In this document: one piece after another, positions 30,774-39,274 of the stretch
Layout: each line of letters starts with the position of its first letter
How positions within the stretch are numbered: the first letter of the stretch is position 1
NCBI GenBank assembly: GCA_902514755.1
Contig: CABXRY010000007.1
Coordinates: forward strand, 1-40,055
DNA length: 40,055 nt
From: an uncultured Pelagibacteraceae bacterium
Lineage (GTDB): Bacteria > Pseudomonadota > Alphaproteobacteria > Pelagibacterales > Pelagibacteraceae
Direction of reading: 5' to 3'
The notes under the pieces: model-generated
Told to the model about the DNA's origin: nothing
The model's database searches: none
The model's input: only the letters and a program-made list of their open reading frames with translations
Position numbers and translations under genes: made by a program

Positions 30774-33461
30774 CTATCCAGTATTCTTCATTGCTGCCGA
30801 AATACCTGCAATTGATGTTAATAAAGCGTCATTTAAATATTTTTTATCAACTTTATTTTTGATTGTTTTAATTTTTTTTATCACAATTGGTTGGATAATA
30901 TTTAGTACTTCAGTATAAATATTTCTCACTATTATAGATGTTCTAAATTGTTTTCTTAATTTGCTAATTTCATTAGGTGTTATTTCTTTATTAAGTTTTT
31001 TTATTACATCAAATTGAAACCTTAATCTTTTTCCTACTCTTTTTAATTTTTCATCTGCAAGATATTCTTCATAAATTTTTGATATATCAGGATCAACTTT
31101 TGAAATGACCATATCCAATATATCAAGCATTGAATTGAAAAAAGGCCAATTTCTCTCCATATCATATAAAGTTTTTCTAAATTCTTTAATATTTGCATAC
31201 CTTAAAGCTTCTGCACTTCCCAACCATGCTGGTAGCATCAATCTAATTTGAGTCCATGCAAAAATCCAAGGTATAGCTCTTAAACTTTGAATATTATCTA
31301 CATTTTTTCTTTTTGATGGCCTAGACCCTATAGACAATTTCCCTAATGAAACATGTGGGGTTACTGTTTTAAAATATTTTATAAAATCAGAACTTTGATT
31401 GATATTTTTTCTATAAGAACTTTTTGAAATTTCTGCCATTTTTTCAATTAACGCTCTCCAAGAATCCTTAGGTTGTGGTGGTGGATTTAAAGATGCTTCT
31501 GATACCGCTCCTATATAGCTGCAAAGATTATATTTTGCCAAAGGCTCATAACCATATTTTTGTTGAATAACTTCTCCTTGATCTGTAATTCTTATTCTTC
31601 CATTAACTGAATTAGGTGGCAATGATCTCATTGTTGCCTGAATAGGCCCTCCTCCTCTTCCTGCAGAGCCCCCTCTTCCATGGAAGAAAGTAATTTCAAT
31701 ATTGAATTTTTTTCCAAGTTTAACTATTTCTTCTTGGGCTTTATATTGGTGCCAGCTAGCACAAATTTTACCCGCATCTTTACTGGAGTCTGAATAACCA
31801 ATCATTACTTCTTGTTTGTGATTAATCAAATTTCTATACCATTTATGAGAGAGCAAGCTCTCCATAATAAATTTGGCATTTATTAAATCGTCTAAAGTTT
31901 CAAATAAAGGAACAACTCTAAGCTTATTCTTAATTTTTGCCTCTTTTTGTAAAAAAAACACTGATAAAATGTCAGATGCTGAAGATGTCATTGAAATAAC
32001 ATAGGCCCCAAGACATTCAGATGGTTCTTTTGCCAAAACATTAAAAGTTGACCAAACTTCATTATTTTCTCTGTTTTTAAATTTGAATTTATTGATCACG
32101 TTTTTAGGTGATTTTAATTTTGATTTTAAAAAGTTTATTTTTTCAATTTCAGAAAATTTTAAATAATTTTTATTATATCTTTTTTTTACAAACTCACTTA
32201 TTAGCTGAGAATGCCTAGATGATTCTTGTCTTATATCTAATTTAGCTAAATTAATTCCAAAACATTTTGCTCTTCTCATTAAATCTAATAGTTCACCACT
32301 AGCTAAATTTTCATTATTATTTTGTTCTAAAGATTGTCTCACAACTCTCAAAGGTTTTAAAATGTCTTCTTTAGAGTTTAGTAGTTTTTTTTGATCTAAA
32401 GGTTTTTTATTTACTAAATGTTGCTCAATCATTCTATGAGTTATTCTCATTTTATCTCTTAATGGTCTTAAAAAAACTCTGTAGGGTTCATATGACTTAC
32501 CGGTTTTCTTTAAAATTTGATTTGAGCATTTTTCCATTGAATAGGACCTAATTATTTTGGTTAAAGTTTTTTCGTATAATTTTGCTGCTTCCCATCTCGA
32601 TAATAAAATAACTTCTTTTGTAACTTTAGCAGTAACGTTAGGGTTACCATCTCTATCTCCACCCATCCATGAACCAAACTCAATTGGATTAAAGTTTTTA
32701 GGCAATCCTTTATCCATATTTTGAACAAATATAGAGTTCAATCTTCTATAAACTTTTGGAATTGTGTCCCACAAACTGTCTTCAATAATTGCTAAGCCCC
32801 ATCTAGCTTCATCAAATGGAGATGGTTTTACTCTTTTCAAATCATCTGTATTCCAAATAATTGTAAACTCATCAAAAAGTTTTTTATCTAACAATTTAAG
32901 TTTAGAGGGATAATTTTTTAAAAGATCTCTTTGCTCAAGTATTTCAGTAATTTTATGATATTTTTGAATTAATGTTCTTCTTTTTACCTCAGTTGGATGT
33001 GCAGTTAATACAATGCCTATACTTAGATTTTTTGCATGATCATATATCTTGCTATCTGAAATATCCTTATTATTAAAAAGATCTTCAAAAATTTCCTCTA
33101 TAAACAAATTACTATTGTTTATTTTTTTTTTATTATTTTCATATTGATTTAAGCTTCTAGATGCATCTATCGATTCTGCTAAATTAATTAAATTCATAAA
33201 ATGTGAAAATGCTCTAGTTAACTTAAAGGTATTTTTTGAATTTAAACCTTTGATAGTGCGAATAATTTTTCGGTAAGAATGTTTGCTATTTTGGTTTGTT
33301 TTATTTGCCTTAGAAAGTTTTCTTATTTTTTCTACTAAATCAAAAAATTTATCACCTTCTTGATCTTTTAAAACTTTGCCAAGTATATTACCTAGATATC
33401 TAACATTCTCTCTAAGTAGTTTTGTAGGTATTCTTTCATAGTAAAGATCTCTTTTTTGCAT
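30774..33461 (-). CDS. ppc: phosphoenolpyruvate carboxylase
   Basis: An 895-residue enzyme of normal length. The first signature LTAHPTEVKRRT includes catalytic H155. The second, FHGRGGSAGRGGGP near residue 580, is the glycine-rich catalytic loop. YSDSSKDAGKICASWH and RAIPWIFAWTQIRLMLPAWLG are conserved, and the protein ends in the canonical NTG. It fixes bicarbonate onto PEP to make oxaloacetate, refilling the TCA cycle. It heads a minus-strand run with ccdA, azoR and two small proteins, 154 bases downstream of the FAH-family gene. Confidence 0.96.
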   Translation of the reverse strand: MQKRDLYYERIPTKLLRENVRYLGNILGKVLKDQEGDKFFDLVEKIRKLSKANKTNQNSKHSYRKIIRTIKGLNSKNTFKLTRAFSHFMNLINLAESIDASRSLNQYENNKKKINNSNLFIEEIFEDLFNNKDISDSKIYDHAKNLSIGIVLTAHPTEVKRRTLIQKYHKITEILEQRDLLKNYPSKLKLLDKKLFDEFTIIWNTDDLKRVKPSPFDEARWGLAIIEDSLWDTIPKVYRRLNSIFVQNMDKGLPKNFNPIEFGSWMGGDRDGNPNVTAKVTKEVILLSRWEAAKLYEKTLTKIIRSYSMEKCSNQILKKTGKSYEPYRVFLRPLRDKMRITHRMIEQHLVNKKPLDQKKLLNSKEDILKPLRVVRQSLEQNNNENLASGELLDLMRRAKCFGINLAKLDIRQESSRHSQLISEFVKKRYNKNYLKFSEIEKINFLKSKLKSPKNVINKFKFKNRENNEVWSTFNVLAKEPSECLGAYVISMTSSASDILSVFFLQKEAKIKNKLRVVPLFETLDDLINAKFIMESLLSHKWYRNLINHKQEVMIGYSDSSKDAGKICASWHQYKAQEEIVKLGKKFNIEITFFHGRGGSAGRGGGPIQATMRSLPPNSVNGRIRITDQGEVIQQKYGYEPLAKYNLCSYIGAVSEASLNPPPQPKDSWRALIEKMAEISKSSYRKNINQSSDFIKYFKTVTPHVSLGKLSIGSRPSKRKNVDNIQSLRAIPWIFAWTQIRLMLPAWLGSAEALRYANIKEFRKTLYDMERNWPFFNSMLDILDMVISKVDPDISKIYEEYLADEKLKRVGKRLRFQFDVIKKLNKEITPNEISKLRKQFRTSIIVRNIYTEVLNIIQPIVIKKIKTIKNKVDKKYLNDALLTSIAGISAAMKNTG

Positions 33462-33615
33462 TTTTTATAATTGTATTTTGTAATAACTTTGGTTTTTTTA
33501 TTACTAAATTAACTACTTTTAAGATCATTTCATCTACTTTTTTTCAATTAAAAAGGAATTATTATATAACCTATGATAAATCAATTAAGACTTTTGCATT
33601 AATTATTTGAAAATC

Positions 33616-34464
33616 TTAATCTTTAAAAGGTATAACTGAATGTTTTTGCTCACCTAATTTATCTATTCCAAGAATTACTTTTTCGCCACCTTTTAAAAAA
33701 AGTGGGGGCGACATATTTTCTCCTACTCCTGGTGGTGTTCCAGTGCAACATATGTCTCCTGGATGCAAGCTCATACATGAGCTCATGTAAGATACTAAAG
33801 TCTTAATATCAAAAATCATTTGTTCTGTATTTCCAGTTTGCATTCTTTTACCATCAACATCTAAAAACATATTTAAGTTTTGATAATCAGGTAACTCATC
33901 TTTTGTAATTATATATGGGCCTATTGGACCAAAAGTATCAAATCCTTTACCTTTATCCCAAGTTAAACCTTTATTTTTTTGAAAATGCCTTTCACTAACA
34001 TCGTTTACTAGAAAGAAACCCAACACATGATCCATTGCTTCATCAATATTTACATTAATAGCTTTTTTTCCAATTACAAAACCTAGCTCTACTTCCCAAT
34101 CTGTATGATTTGAATTTTTTGGAACAATAATAGGATCATTCGGACCAGTGACACAACTTGTGAATTTAGAGAAAATAATTGGCTCTTTTGGAATTGGTAA
34201 ATTTTGTTCTTCAGCGTGATCTTTGAAGTTTAATCCTATTCCAATGAATTTAGATGGTTTTGAGACACATGCACCAATTCTAGAATTTGAATCTAATTTT
34301 GGTAAACTTGAAATATCTGATTTTTGAATTTTATCTATAGTATTAAAATTTAATGTTCCTGGGTCAAAATCACTTATTAGAGAAGACAAATCTCTAAAAT
34401 TATTTTCTTCATCTATTATTGCAGGTTTTTCCTCTCCAACATTTCCAATTCTACATAATTTCAT
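33616..34464 (-). CDS. fumarylacetoacetate hydrolase family protein (probable 2,4-diketo-3-deoxy-sugar-acid hydrolase)
   Basis: A 282-residue FAH-fold enzyme. The signature FIGIGLNFKDHAEEQNLP, the metal-binding WEVELGFVIGK with NDVSERHFQ later, and CTGTPPGVGENMSPP are present. In the non-phosphorylated L-rhamnonate or L-fuconate route, the last enzyme (LRA6/2,4-diketo-3-deoxy-L-fuconate hydrolase) is of this family and yields pyruvate and lactate. The preceding SDR, the TctABC importer and a divergent L-rhamnonate-dehydratase-like gene support that role. The other readings are 2-hydroxyhepta-2,4-diene-1,7-dioate isomerase or ureidoglycolate lyase, less likely in this setting. Confidence 0.78.
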   Translation of the reverse strand: MKLCRIGNVGEEKPAIIDEENNFRDLSSLISDFDPGTLNFNTIDKIQKSDISSLPKLDSNSRIGACVSKPSKFIGIGLNFKDHAEEQNLPIPKEPIIFSKFTSCVTGPNDPIIVPKNSNHTDWEVELGFVIGKKAINVNIDEAMDHVLGFFLVNDVSERHFQKNKGLTWDKGKGFDTFGPIGPYIITKDELPDYQNLNMFLDVDGKRMQTGNTEQMIFDIKTLVSYMSSCMSLHPGDICCTGTPPGVGENMSPPLFLKGGEKVILGIDKLGEQKHSVIPFKD

Positions 34465-34476
34465 ACTTTACTCCTA

Positions 34477-35226
34477 TTAATAAGTTGCTCTTCCACCACT
34501 TAGGTCAAAAACTGCCGATGTTGTAAAAGAATTTTCTTCACAAGATAACCAACAAACTAAGGATGCTAATTCATCTACTTTAGCAAATCGATTTCTTGGT
34601 ATTTTTGATAGCATATAATCAATATGTTCTTTGGTCATTTGATCAAAAATTCTTGTTTTTGCTGCAGCTGGAGTTACACAATTAACAGAAATATTTTTAT
34701 CAGCCAATTCTTTCCCTAATGATTTTGTAAAACCTATAACACCTGCTTTAGCTGTACTATAAGCACTTGCATTAGGATTTCCTTCTTTGCCAGCAATAGA
34801 TGCAATATTTACTATTCTGCCATAATTATTTTTAATCATATGAGGGACAACTGCTTTACAGCAATAGAATGTAGAATTTAAATCAAGTTCAATTACTTTT
34901 TTCCATTCGTCTAAAGGATAATCCCAAACTTTTGCATTCATGCCTGTAATTCCTGCATTATTCACAAAAATATCTATTTTACCAAGTTCTTTTTCAGTTT
35001 CCAATAATGCATTTTCAATTTCAACAAAATTTGTAACATCTACTTTTTTAAAACTTAGATTGTCAGAACTAATTTCTTCTATAGCAGACTTAATTGCATT
35101 TTCATCAATATCCCAAATAACAACTTTTCCACCTGATTGAATAATTCTTTTTGATATTGCTAAACCAAAACCTTGTGCGCCACCTGTGATTATTGCTACT
35201 CTATCTTTTAAATCTAAATTATTCAT
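34477..35226 (-). CDS. SDR-family dehydrogenase (probable 2-keto-3-deoxy-L-rhamnonate/fuconate 4-dehydrogenase)
   Basis: A 249-residue classical SDR. TGGAQGFG (14-21) is the cofactor loop, D39 in VVIWDID indicates NAD, NNAG (89-92), catalytic S143 (ASIAG), and Y156 and K160 (YSTAK). The C-terminus SGGRATY is common in SDRs that sit with FAH-type hydrolases in sugar-acid clusters. It would oxidise the C4 hydroxyl of the 2-keto-3-deoxy acid formed by the dehydratase. The start follows the tctA stop by one base; the FAH gene begins 12 bases after its stop. Confidence 0.82.
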   Translation of the reverse strand: MNNLDLKDRVAIITGGAQGFGLAISKRIIQSGGKVVIWDIDENAIKSAIEEISSDNLSFKKVDVTNFVEIENALLETEKELGKIDIFVNNAGITGMNAKVWDYPLDEWKKVIELDLNSTFYCCKAVVPHMIKNNYGRIVNIASIAGKEGNPNASAYSTAKAGVIGFTKSLGKELADKNISVNCVTPAAAKTRIFDQMTKEHIDYMLSKIPRNRFAKVDELASLVCWLSCEENSFTTSAVFDLSGGRATY

Positions 35227-35227
35227 A

Positions 35228-36691
35228 TTATTTTTTTTTCTTTAATAAAGGAAAAATAAGAGCAATGAAAGATAAAATAAAAAAAGTTACTACTATAGGT
35301 CTTGTAAAAAAAATTAACCAGTTTCCATCAAATATTACTAATGATTGCCTAAGAGTTCCTTCAACTAATTCTCCTAATATTAATCCAATTATTACTGGTA
35401 CAACAGAAAAACCAAATCTTCTCATAAAAAATCCAAGTACACCAAAAAATAACATTATCCAGACGTCAAGTATTGATTGGCTTAAAGAATATGTTCCACA
35501 CACTGAAACTGTAAAAATCATTGGCCATAAAATTTTATTAGGCACCAAGGTAATTCTGGCAAATATTTTTGCACCAAAAAAACCAAATATGAAAAAAAGT
35601 ATATTTGCAATCAACATTGCTCCAAAAATTCCATATAAAAAATCTGGTTGCTCTCTAAATAAATCAGGACCTGGTCTCACTCCATGAATAATTAGTCCTG
35701 TTAAAATTACAGCTGTTGTTGCACTACCAGGAATTCCAAGCGCAAGCGTTGGCACCATTGCTCCACCTGTTGCAGCATTATTAGCAGCTTCAGCGCCCGC
35801 AATTCCTTCTATTGATCCCTTTCCAAATTCCTCTGGATTTTTAGAAAATCTTTTAGCTTCAGAATAACCAATCAAAGATGCAACCGTTCCTCCTTCTGCA
35901 GGTAGAACTCCAATAAATGATCCAATGCCTGAGGATCTTAATATTGTTTTCCAAGTTTTTTTATAATCTTCTTTAGAAGGTAATTTTACAGCTTTTAGAG
36001 CAACTCTTTTAAAAACTTGATGTAACAATGTTGATTGAGTTAGCATTTCGCTAATCGCAAATAGACCTACTACAACAGGAATAAACCCAATCCCCACTGA
36101 AAGTTCATTAATTCCATAAGTAAATCTATCTATAGAAGTCATAAAATCTTTACCAATTGTAGAAATTAAAATACCAAATGCAGCTGCAATTAAATTTTTA
36201 ATTGGACTGCCTTCACCAATGGAGGCAAGCATAGTCAATCCAAATATAGCTAATGCAAAATATTCAGGTTGACCAAACTCATAGGCAAGTTTTGCTAATA
36301 TAGGCGCAAAAAACACTAAAATTACTACACTAAATATCCCTCCTACAGTACTAGAGACAGTTGCCATACCTAAAGCACGTCCAGCTTCACCCTTTTGAGC
36401 TAAAGGATATCCGTCTAAACATGTTGCAGCAGCTGCAGGAGTTCCTGGTGTATTAATTAATACTGCGGTGATTGCTCCCCCATAAGTTCCTGCACAATAA
36501 ATAGATGTTAACAAAACTATTGCTGATAATGGATCTAAGGTCATTGTAAATGGTAAGATCAGTGCCCCTCCAGTTGTTGGGCCTAGTCCAGGTAACACCC
36601 CAAGTATTAATCCAAATAAAGTTCCAAACAATAAGACCAATAATAATTTGGAACTAAACAAAGGTGCCATCATTAATAAAAGATTATCCAT
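35228..36691 (-). CDS. tctA: TTT-family tricarboxylate transporter large membrane subunit
   Basis: A 487-residue, roughly 12-helix protein of the tripartite tricarboxylate transporter family. The start region [23 protein letters not shown] and the second conserved region [37 protein letters not shown] are diagnostic. [30 protein letters not shown] is the substrate region in TctA. It works with TctB and the periplasmic TctC to import an organic acid with a proton or sodium gradient. It starts one base after tctB and ends one base before the SDR gene. Confidence 0.95.
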   Translation of the reverse strand: MDNLLLMMAPLFSSKLLLVLLFGTLFGLILGVLPGLGPTTGGALILPFTMTLDPLSAIVLLTSIYCAGTYGGAITAVLINTPGTPAAAATCLDGYPLAQKGEAGRALGMATVSSTVGGIFSVVILVFFAPILAKLAYEFGQPEYFALAIFGLTMLASIGEGSPIKNLIAAAFGILISTIGKDFMTSIDRFTYGINELSVGIGFIPVVVGLFAISEMLTQSTLLHQVFKRVALKAVKLPSKEDYKKTWKTILRSSGIGSFIGVLPAEGGTVASLIGYSEAKRFSKNPEEFGKGSIEGIAGAEAANNAATGGAMVPTLALGIPGSATTAVILTGLIIHGVRPGPDLFREQPDFLYGIFGAMLIANILFFIFGFFGAKIFARITLVPNKILWPMIFTVSVCGTYSLSQSILDVWIMLFFGVLGFFMRRFGFSVVPVIIGLILGELVEGTLRQSLVIFDGNWLIFFTRPIVVTFFILSFIALIFPLLKKKK

Positions 36692-36692
36692 A

Positions 36693-37199
36693 CTAATAGT
36701 AATAAAGGTTTGTAATTATTCCAGGAGGAAATCTTAATCCTAAAATCATTTCAAAAAATACAAATACAATAAAGGGAAAGATAATCCCTACTAATAATAA
36801 ATAAAAAAATCTTTTTTCTCCCCAATTATAAGAAACAAAAACTGATAAAAAAGAAATTGCTAAAAAAAAATCTAAAGTCTTTGAAATAATGATAAAAAAA
36901 ATAAAACTTAAAAGTGTTAAAAAAAAATTTTTTGGTAATTCTTTTTCTTTTTTCCAAGGTTTTTTGAAAGACAAGTAATATATTAATGTAGTTAGTACTA
37001 TTATTAAAACTAATAAACCTTTTGGAAATGTAGCTGGTTGAATTCCTCGATTTAGAATTGGTGGAACTGTATCAAAAGAAAATGTTGATATTAGTAAAAT
37101 GGTTGAAACAATAATTATTACAGAAAATACTTTAAATTCATCTTTAAAAAAAAAGGGCAAACTTTTGTTTGCCCTTTTTTTATTTCGTACATTATTCAT
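36693..37199 (-). CDS. tctB: TTT-family small membrane subunit
   Basis: A 168-residue protein with four hydrophobic helices: about 27-47 (FSVIIIVSTILLISTFSF), 60-78 (LLVLIIVLTTLIYYLSF), 92-122 and 133-153. Family likeness is mostly topology and position between tctC and tctA, with the RGIQPATFPKGLLVLI segment typical of TctB. The only in-frame ATG is at 37199; it has no Shine-Dalgarno, and a strong intrinsic terminator lies inside the first dozen codons (KKRANKSLPFFF). The first codons could therefore be untranslated under some conditions, or a non-ATG start further in may be used. Confidence 0.82.
   Translation of the reverse strand: MNNVRNKKRANKSLPFFFKDEFKVFSVIIIVSTILLISTFSFDTVPPILNRGIQPATFPKGLLVLIIVLTTLIYYLSFKKPWKKEKELPKNFFLTLLSFIFFIIISKTLDFFLAISFLSVFVSYNWGEKRFFYLLLVGIIFPFIVFVFFEMILGLRFPPGIITNLYYY
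37148..37181 (-). terminator. intrinsic terminator embedded in the start of tctB
   Basis: AAAAAAAGGGCAAAC (37148-37162), loop TTTT, and GTTTGCCCTTTTTTT (37167-37181) form a perfect 15-bp stem. On the minus strand the core GGGCAAAC-AAAA-GTTTGCCC is followed by nine T. This is a textbook terminator for the tctC message, yet it lies inside tctB codons 7-18. An AT-rich 10-bp hairpin (37201-37210/37217-37226) comes just before it. It should limit read-through into tctBA and give more binding protein. Confidence 0.85.
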
Positions 37200-37200
37200 A

Positions 37201-37226
37201 ATTTAAAGAATGTACTTTCTTTAAAT
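37201..37226 (-). repeat. 10-bp inverted repeat between tctC and tctB
   Basis: ATTTAAAGAA (37201-37210) and TTCTTTAAAT (37217-37226) pair perfectly around TGTACT. The hairpin begins at the first base of the tctC stop and ends one base before the tctB ATG. It could hinder ribosome loading at tctB, which has no Shine-Dalgarno, or protect the 3' end of the tctC message. Confidence 0.6.
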
Positions 37227-38200
37227 TAATTAATGTAACCTAAAGCTTTTAGTTGAGCAGTCATTTCAGCAAGCATAACTTCCATTTGCTTACCCCACTC
37301 ATCAGCTCCAACCACACTAGTTGAATCAAGACCAATGTCTGTTAAAAAACTTTGGAAATATTTGTGTTCCATAGCTTTTATCATTGCGTCCTCTAATTGT
37401 TTCTTTCTATCTGCAGGAACACCTTTTCTTGTTACAAAACCTCTTACAGTTGAAAGAACAACAGGAATTCCTAATTCAGTTGCAGTAGGAACATTACTAA
37501 GTTTTTCCATTCTGTTACTAGCTAGTACAACTGATACACATAATGTACCATCTTCTATCTCAGTTACAGCTTCACCTAAGTTTAAAACACCTACATCAAT
37601 ATCTCCTTTGATAAGGTTAGTTTTAATAGGTCCTACACCTTTATAAGGAACGATTGTTGGATCTGTTAGTTTTCCTTTTTTTGTAAATGCAATTGCACTA
37701 ACATCATCAATTCCACCTACATGAGTTGTACCATATTTAAGTGATTTTGATTTTTGAGCGCTAATAAATTTCTTAGCGTCTTTGATATCGTTTTTACAAT
37801 TAACAACAAATAACTGAGGATCGTCTGTTCCTCTAGCTAATGGCTGCATATCGCTTAATTTAACTTTAGTTTTACCTAAAGCCATTGATACAGCATGACC
37901 AGTAGTCCAAGTTAAAGTGTGTTGGCCATCAGCTGGTAACGTCATCATGTAATCCATAGACGCAGCTCCACCACCACCTTTTTTGTTTACTAATTGCATA
38001 TCTTGTTTTAGATACCTTCTAGTTCTTAATAACATCATTCTAGTAGTTACATCTGTACCACCTCCAAAACCAGCGTGAGTGATTGCTTGAATTGGATGAC
38101 CATCTGCTTTTGCAGAAGTGATCATTAATGGAAGTGCAACAACGAAAAATTCAGTTACTAAAACTGCAGCAGCTAAAAATAATTTAAAACTCTTTTTCAT
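37226..38200 (-). CDS. tctC: TTT-family periplasmic substrate-binding protein
   Basis: A 324-residue protein with a signal peptide (MKKSFKLFLAAAVLVTEFFV onward, cleavage near ITSAKA, residue 32). The mature start HPIQAITHAGFGGGTDVTTRMM, and LVNKKGGGGAASMDYMMTLPADGQHTL, are typical of the Bug/TctC family, whose fold clamps carboxylates. TVVPYKGVGPIKTNLIKGDIDVGV is the usual domain-2 segment. It is first in tctC-tctB-tctA-SDR-FAH and divergent from the PdxA-family gene. A good ribosome site (AAAGAGGGAAATA) precedes it. A sugar acid such as rhamnonate or fuconate is a likely ligand, by context. Confidence 0.9.
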   Translation of the reverse strand: MKKSFKLFLAAAVLVTEFFVVALPLMITSAKADGHPIQAITHAGFGGGTDVTTRMMLLRTRRYLKQDMQLVNKKGGGGAASMDYMMTLPADGQHTLTWTTGHAVSMALGKTKVKLSDMQPLARGTDDPQLFVVNCKNDIKDAKKFISAQKSKSLKYGTTHVGGIDDVSAIAFTKKGKLTDPTIVPYKGVGPIKTNLIKGDIDVGVLNLGEAVTEIEDGTLCVSVVLASNRMEKLSNVPTATELGIPVVLSTVRGFVTRKGVPADRKKQLEDAMIKAMEHKYFQSFLTDIGLDSTSVVGADEWGKQMEVMLAEMTAQLKALGYIN

Positions 38201-38269
38201 TATTTCCCTCTTTAGTTAATTTATAATTAATTATATAAACATAATCTGATACAAAGCGTAAAGAAAAAA
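38201..38269. promoter_or_regulatory. divergent promoter region of the sugar-acid locus
   Basis: This 69-base A+T-rich space between tctC (minus) and the PdxA-family gene (plus) must contain both promoters or their downstream halves. TATAAT occurs at 38221-38226 reading plus, and TTATATAA at 38231-38238 is symmetric. I see no clear operator. No regulator gene is adjacent. Confidence 0.4.
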
Positions 38270-39274
38270 ATGCCTCAAAATAAAATTAATATGGCCTTAC
38301 TGTTAGGCGACCCTTCTGGTATTGGACCTGAATTAATTTCAAAATTATTAACAGAGGAAATTACAAACAAAGCCAACATAGTTGTTATAGGTGAAAAAAA
38401 TATATTAGAACAAGGCAACAAAATTTCTGGTAACAAACATGATTTTAAATTTGTAGAAGATTTTAATCAAATTGAATTTCAAAATGGAAATAAATATTTT
38501 TTAGATATCTCTAAAGGTAAAAACCATGATTATAAATTATCTGAGTGCTCTAAAGAATCTGGTGAAAGTGTATTGTCTGCATTAAATTTAGCATTAGAAC
38601 TTGCCAAAGAAAATAAAGTTCATGCGATTAATTTTGGCCCATTTAATAAAACAAGTATGAAGCTTGGTGGTAACAAATATTCAGATGAATTGCATTTAAT
38701 GGCTGAAAAATTAGATGTAAAAAATTTTTTTTGTGAATTTAATGTAATTGATAATTTTTGGACGGCTAGAGTTACGTCACATATTCCAATTAAAGAAGTT
38801 GCTGATCATATTAAAAAAGAAAAAATTATGAAACCAATTAAGCTAATTAATGAGGCAATGAAATTAAATGGTATTAAAAGTCCAAGAGTTGCCGTACAAG
38901 CTCTTAATCCGCACGCTGAGTTTGGATCAGAGGAAAAAGATGAAATCATTCCTGCAATTGAAGAAGCAAAAAATCTTGGTATTAATGCTGATGGTCCATT
39001 GCCTTGTGATACATCTTTTATAACTGCTTATAAGAATAAAAATCATGATTGTATTGTTGGTATGTACCATGATGCCTTGCAATCAGGTCTGAAAGCCTTT
39101 GGTTTTGACAGAGGTGTTACTGTTCAAGGAGGTTTGCCTGTTCCTATAACAACTCCCGCTCATGGTACAGCCTTTGATATAGCAGGTAAAAATAAAGCTA
39201 ATTTGGAACCTACTTTGAATTCATTTAAAATTGCATTAACAATGGCTGAAAATAAATTAAATGAGCAAAATTAA
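38270..39274 (+). CDS. divergent PdxA-family dehydrogenase
   Basis: A 334-residue protein of the 4-hydroxythreonine-4-phosphate dehydrogenase family. [10 protein letters not shown], and the three metal histidines (TSHIP, NPHAEFG and MYHDA) are kept, as is HGTAFDIAG. However, the substrate residues of true PdxA differ: the GHT(E) motif is replaced by SDELHL, and the GLPxxRTSxDHGT segment reads [13 protein letters not shown], without the phosphate-binding Arg. The substrate is thus probably not phosphorylated, as in TphB. With its place next to a sugar-acid dehydratase, it may oxidise and decarboxylate a sugar-acid derivative. It overlaps the enolase-family gene by 14 bp. Confidence 0.82.
   Translation: MPQNKINMALLLGDPSGIGPELISKLLTEEITNKANIVVIGEKNILEQGNKISGNKHDFKFVEDFNQIEFQNGNKYFLDISKGKNHDYKLSECSKESGESVLSALNLALELAKENKVHAINFGPFNKTSMKLGGNKYSDELHLMAEKLDVKNFFCEFNVIDNFWTARVTSHIPIKEVADHIKKEKIMKPIKLINEAMKLNGIKSPRVAVQALNPHAEFGSEEKDEIIPAIEEAKNLGINADGPLPCDTSFITAYKNKNHDCIVGMYHDALQSGLKAFGFDRGVTVQGGLPVPITTPAHGTAFDIAGKNKANLEPTLNSFKIALTMAENKLNEQN

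Noticed and set aside
38270..39274. PdxA of vitamin B6 synthesis
   Set aside because: Residues for the substrate phosphate are missing and the context is sugar-acid catabolism.
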